The notes beneath the pieces were generated by a model. It had not been told where the DNA came from, searched no databases, and saw nothing but the letters and a program-made list of their open reading frames with translations. Below are positions 29,185 to 31,578 of a DNA stretch of 31,578 bases, one piece after another; position 1 is the first letter of the stretch; the number at the start of each line of letters is the position of its first letter. Location: contig CAYSZS010000015.1 in NCBI GenBank assembly GCA_964435575.1, positions 1-31,578 of the forward strand. Direction: 5' to 3'. The stretch is from GWB1-39-12 sp964435575 (GTDB lineage: Bacteria > Patescibacteriota > Microgenomatia > UBA8517). A program made the position numbers and the translations under genes.

Positions 29185-29484
29185 CTAAGCGGAGGCGGAT
29201 GGTTCCTTTCTAACTATTAAGTACCTAATTATATCATCTTCCATTTTCAGCTTTTGGCTAAATGTCTTGACCGAACTCGATTCCAATTCTAAATTAAAAT
29301 GGGTAAAATTGCCAGTACTTACTTTTCCTATTTTATAGGATAGCTCAATTTCTCCCCAATCTTCGGTTTTTTTGACAGAACCCTTGAGAGTTTTAAGAAG
29401 CTTTTCGATCTGTTCGATGACGGATTCTCTCTTGGCGCTGGTCGCCTTTCCGGCTAAAACAATTGTTAATTCATATAAATTCAT
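29185..29484 (-). CDS. rpsF: Ribosomal protein bS6
   Basis: The 99-residue ferredoxin-like protein starts with MNLYELTIVLAGK and has the family blocks DWGEIELSYKIGKVSTGNFTHFNLEL and KMEDDIIRYLIVRKE. It binds S18 on the 30S platform. It is the first gene of the rpsF-ssb-rpsR operon, and its leader fits the S6:S18 feedback motif. Confidence 0.96.
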   Translation of the reverse strand: MNLYELTIVLAGKATSAKRESVIEQIEKLLKTLKGSVKKTEDWGEIELSYKIGKVSTGNFTHFNLELESSSVKTFSQKLKMEDDIIRYLIVRKEPSASA

Positions 29485-29485
29485 G

Positions 29486-29510
29486 CCCTAACACACTAAT
29501 GTGTCGGGGG
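29486..29510 (-). promoter_or_regulatory. Candidate S6:S18-binding autoregulatory leader of rpsF
   Basis: Minus strand: CCC, bulged CCG, ACACA, loop TTAG, TGTGT, TA, GGG, then C and the ATG. The stem with a 5' CCG bulge between two helices matches the leader motif described for rpsF operons, in which the S6:S18 complex binds its own mRNA. The GGG arm contains the only Shine-Dalgarno-like bases (AGGG), so folding would hide the start. Confidence 0.6.
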
Positions 29511-29512
29511 AA

Positions 29513-29541
29513 AGTATAACAGAAAAAATTAAGGTTGAGAA
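29513..29541 (-). promoter_or_regulatory. Probable rpsF operon promoter
   Basis: TATACT on the minus strand (29518-29513) with a weak -35 TTCTCA (29541-29536) 17 bases upstream. The start point would fall at about the first base of the CCC arm of the leader hairpin. Confidence 0.45.
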
Positions 29542-29544
29542 GAA

Positions 29545-30623
29545 TTAGATATGAAGATTGTGGTAGGCATTTAAGTAAGCTCCTGAAACCTCCGTCTTTC
29601 CGATTATTTTAAAAAGAATATACCTTAGCAGTAATCCTATCCGTATCGCCAGTCTTGTGAACTTCAACTTATCGGGGTAATGTTTTTTGTGGAAAAATAA
29701 TAAACCCCTCATTTGACTCATCAATTGGTTTTTAATATTATTTTTGCTGCTTGCTCCGGCAAGATGGACAACTGCGATTTCGGGAGTAAAACAAATCCTG
29801 AAACCCTTATCTTTAATTCTCTTGCACCACTCGATGTCTTCCATATACAAAAACATGTTCTCGTCAAAACCTCCGGTTTTTTCGTAAACGTCGCGTTTTA
29901 AAAGAAAAAACGCGCCCGATGCCCACTCAAGGATTCTTTCATTTTTATAAAAACTTTCATCCCAGATGTGTATTGGTTTTAATATTTTTCGTATGTAAGG
30001 NNNNNNNNNNNNNNNNNNNNNNNNNNNNNNNNNNNNNNNNNNNNNNNNNNNNNNNNNNNNNNNNNNNNNNNNNNNNNNNNNNNNNNNNNNNNNNNNNNNN
30101 TATAAAAACTTTCATCCCAGATGTGTATTGGTTTTAATATTTTTCGTATGTAAGGAACGCTGTCAATCCCCATCATCCAGGCGAAAGTTTTTAATGGTGT
30201 CGGCGAGTAACCTCCAGAGGGTTGAAATCTCCCGTCTGGATACCTAAACCTGACGGACAAAATATCGCAGCTTTTATTCTTGTAAAAATAATTCAATGCT
30301 TTTATTAAAGTATCTTTCCCCAAAAATACGTCTGAATTTAATAAAAGAATGTAAGGCGTTTTCACCCCACTCATTCCCAAATTATTTCCCTTTGCAAATC
30401 CGAGGTTTGTCTTTGATCTAATTAAATTCACCCAAGGATACTTTTTCTCGATCATATCGGTCGAGCCGTCCAAAGAAGCATTATCGATAGCAGTGACTTT
30501 GACTTTGTTCTTAAGTTTTTCCTCACAGAATTCTTTGGCGACCAAAACTCCTGCCAAACACTTGTCCGTTATTGCCTTTGTATTGTACGAGAGTATAACT
30601 ATGTCTAAATCTTTGCTTGGCAT
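29545..30623 (-). CDS. GT2-family glycosyltransferase, split by an assembly gap
   Basis: The N-terminal GT-A core reads DLDIVILSYNTKAITDKCL, AIDNASLDGSTDMI, SKTNLGFAKGNNLGMSG and YILLLNSDV (DxD-like N96-S97-D98). After the gap come WASGAFFLLKRDVYEKTGGF and ENMFLYMEDIEWCKRIK, with the catalytic E-D-x-E/W region of rhamnosyl-type GT2 enzymes. The C-terminus is amphipathic or hydrophobic. The 100 Ns break the frame. But 55 bases are identical on both sides, and merging them restores one continuous frame of 307 codons plus stop with no defect. It likely adds a sugar to a cell-surface glycan. Confidence 0.92.
29946..30155. other. False scaffold gap: 100 Ns between two copies of the same 55 bases
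   Basis: Bases 29946-30000 and 30101-30155 are identical over 55 positions, and the Ns fill 30001-30100. Two contigs that overlap by 55 bases were placed apart. Removing the Ns and one copy makes the glycosyltransferase frame continuous. The true sequence is therefore about 155 bases shorter here. Confidence 0.95.
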
Positions 30624-30663
30624 ATGCGTGTGTTAGTGCGTGGGGAAAACGAAGTTCATTAAT

Positions 30664-31578
30664 CTACTGTCCAACCTTAAATTCAATTATATCCTTATCT
30701 TGAACGATGTAATCTTTCCCCTCCAGACGAATTTTTCCTTTTTCTTTTGCCTCTTTCCAACCGCCGATATCCAAAAGAGAACTTACATTAATAACCTCGG
30801 CCTTTATAAATTTTTTGGCAAAATCCGTGTGGACACGTTCGGCTGCGTCTAACGCGGTTCCTCCCTTTTTTAAACTCCATGCACTAACTTGATTACCGAC
30901 CCCTCGCCCTTCCGTAGCTTTAGCGGAGGAGGGTTTAATCGTATAAAAACTTACCAAATCAAGAAGTTTATAAGCTTCAAGAATCAGCCTTTCCAAACCA
31001 GATCTTTCCCACTGAAGCATCTTAAACATCTCTGCCTTTTCAACATTATCCAAGTCGATCATCTCCTCCTCTAATTTTCCTGCAATCGCTAACGCTTTTC
31101 CTCTATATTTTTCCTCGATTAACTTAGTTAACTGATCAACTTGATTCACTTTTTCCTCATCTACATTAAGCAAATATATTGTTGGTTTTTTCTCAATCCC
31201 TCCAAGCTCCAGTTCAAGATTTACAAGCTCGATGTCTTCCAAAACCTGCTGCTCACTTCCCACCGGATGCGAAGTGTGGGGATGAGAAACTTTTTCATCG
31301 CTAAATGCGCGAACAACATGAACAATTGCATCAACCTCTCGGATTTTACCCAAAAATTGATTACCAAGTCCTTCGCCTTTATGCGCATCTTTGACAAGAC
31401 CCGCAATATCAATAAAGGTTACAGTTGCAGGAACGCATTCCTCAGGCTTAATTAAATCACAAAGCCTATGAAAGTCCTCGTCGTGTACGGGAACAACCGA
31501 CTCGTGGGGATCAATTGTGGTAAAAGGCCGGGGGGCTGTCTCAGACAATCGACGAGAAGCCAGCGCATTAAAAAGCGT
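30664..31578 (-). CDS. ychF: Ribosome-associated ATPase YchF/OLA1, N-terminus beyond the window
   Basis: The frame runs to the right edge, where it reads TLFNALASRRLSETAPRPFTTIDP, the end of the P-loop (GKSTLFNAL) and the G2 region. G3 is DIAGLVKDAHKGEGLGNQFL, and the G4 position is NVDE instead of NKxD, the feature that gives YchF its ATP preference. The coiled-coil follows, and the C-terminal TGS domain ends DKDIIEFKVGQ, the near-invariant YchF ending. An insertion, SSAKATEGRGVGNQ, lies between YTIKP and VSAWSLKKG and is encoded by a palindrome-like DNA block. YchF binds ribosomes in stress. About 305 of the usual 360 residues are in the window. Confidence 0.96.
   Translation of the reverse strand, partial: TLFNALASRRLSETAPRPFTTIDPHESVVPVHDEDFHRLCDLIKPEECVPATVTFIDIAGLVKDAHKGEGLGNQFLGKIREVDAIVHVVRAFSDEKVSHPHTSHPVGSEQQVLEDIELVNLELELGGIEKKPTIYLLNVDEEKVNQVDQLTKLIEEKYRGKALAIAGKLEEEMIDLDNVEKAEMFKMLQWERSGLERLILEAYKLLDLVSFYTIKPSSAKATEGRGVGNQVSAWSLKKGGTALDAAERVHTDFAKKFIKAEVINVSSLLDIGGWKEAKEKGKIRLEGKDYIVQDKDIIEFKVGQ
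30893..30934. repeat. In-frame palindrome-like insertion in ychF
   Basis: The block around CCCTTCCGTAGCTTTAGCGG to GGAGGAGGG (30907-30933) has imperfect inverted arms (TCCG/CGGA with CCCT/AGGG) and encodes about 12 extra residues including SSAKATEG. Other YchF proteins go straight from the beta strand before it to the conserved VxAWxLKKG. It resembles dispersed palindromic elements known to settle in frame in bacterial genes. Confidence 0.65.

Noticed and set aside
29919..30137. Plus-strand frame that crosses the Ns
   Set aside because: It is produced by the duplicated 55 bases and the N run, which are assembly artefacts.
1..31578. Recoding of UGA as glycine, as in some CPR groups
   Set aside because: Many genes here end in TGA at sensible places (for example at 10774 and 10777, tail to tail), so TGA is a stop.

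Overview
The window looks like a scaffold from a Candidate Phyla Radiation (Patescibacteria) bacterium, most likely a Microgenomates-like lineage. This is an inference from gene content and architecture, not from an rRNA, because the window has none. The signs are moderate to low GC, very tight gene packing with ATGA-type overlaps, few strong Shine-Dalgarno sites, a bL31 with a long basic tail, an S6-SSB-S18 cluster with no rplI (bL9) after it, single-pass anchored proteases, and a run of 100 Ns typical of metagenome scaffolding. TGA is used as an ordinary stop, so UGA is not recoded.

Left part (1-6500): a 5'-complete but window-truncated secreted Cys-rich protein, a membrane-anchored protein, and an 821-residue protein with a lipoprotein-like signal in its middle, all on the minus strand. 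A 540-base gene-free stretch with several hairpins follows, then a TPR protein with a consensus promoter and a weakly LytR/CpsA/Psr-like anchored protein. Housekeeping block (6500-16450): Kef-type antiporter, RluA-type pseudouridine synthase, DksA/TraR-type zinc-finger protein, two unknown membrane proteins, elongation factor P, M29 aminopeptidase, tRNA-Leu(CAA), replicative helicase DnaB, an MBL-fold hydrolase and an exported beta-domain protein.

Accessory core (16450-21060): a GNAT acetyltransferase followed by two tiny membrane-protein genes. Next comes a strong promoter driving a structured leader with a T-box-like element and terminator, then a second leader with three mutually exclusive helices and its own terminator. 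That terminator ends at the 5' edge of a tRNA-His gene. A two-gene operon of divergent paralogues of an unrecognised, glycosyltransferase-like family follows. After it lie a 5' hisS fragment, a YefM/RelE-type toxin-antitoxin cassette with its own promoter, paired operator palindromes and a perfect Shine-Dalgarno, and the intact hisS two bases behind the toxin. The His theme (CAC in a hairpin loop, TGGG complementary to the C73-CCA end, tRNA-His, hisS) is the most unusual signal in the window.

Right part (22300-31578): an EamA transporter, rpmE and a prfA that lacks domain 1; a ribbon-helix-helix mini-gene and a P-loop kinase-like gene; HtrA and Ctp proteases; rpsR-ssb-rpsF behind a leader that fits the S6:S18 autoregulatory motif; a GT2 glycosyltransferase split by a false assembly gap; and the 5'-truncated ychF carrying an in-frame palindromic insertion. 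Across the window, five spacers placed directly 5' of a start codon are built from permuted short words that form quasi-palindromes. A similar word block has entered the rluA-family gene in frame.
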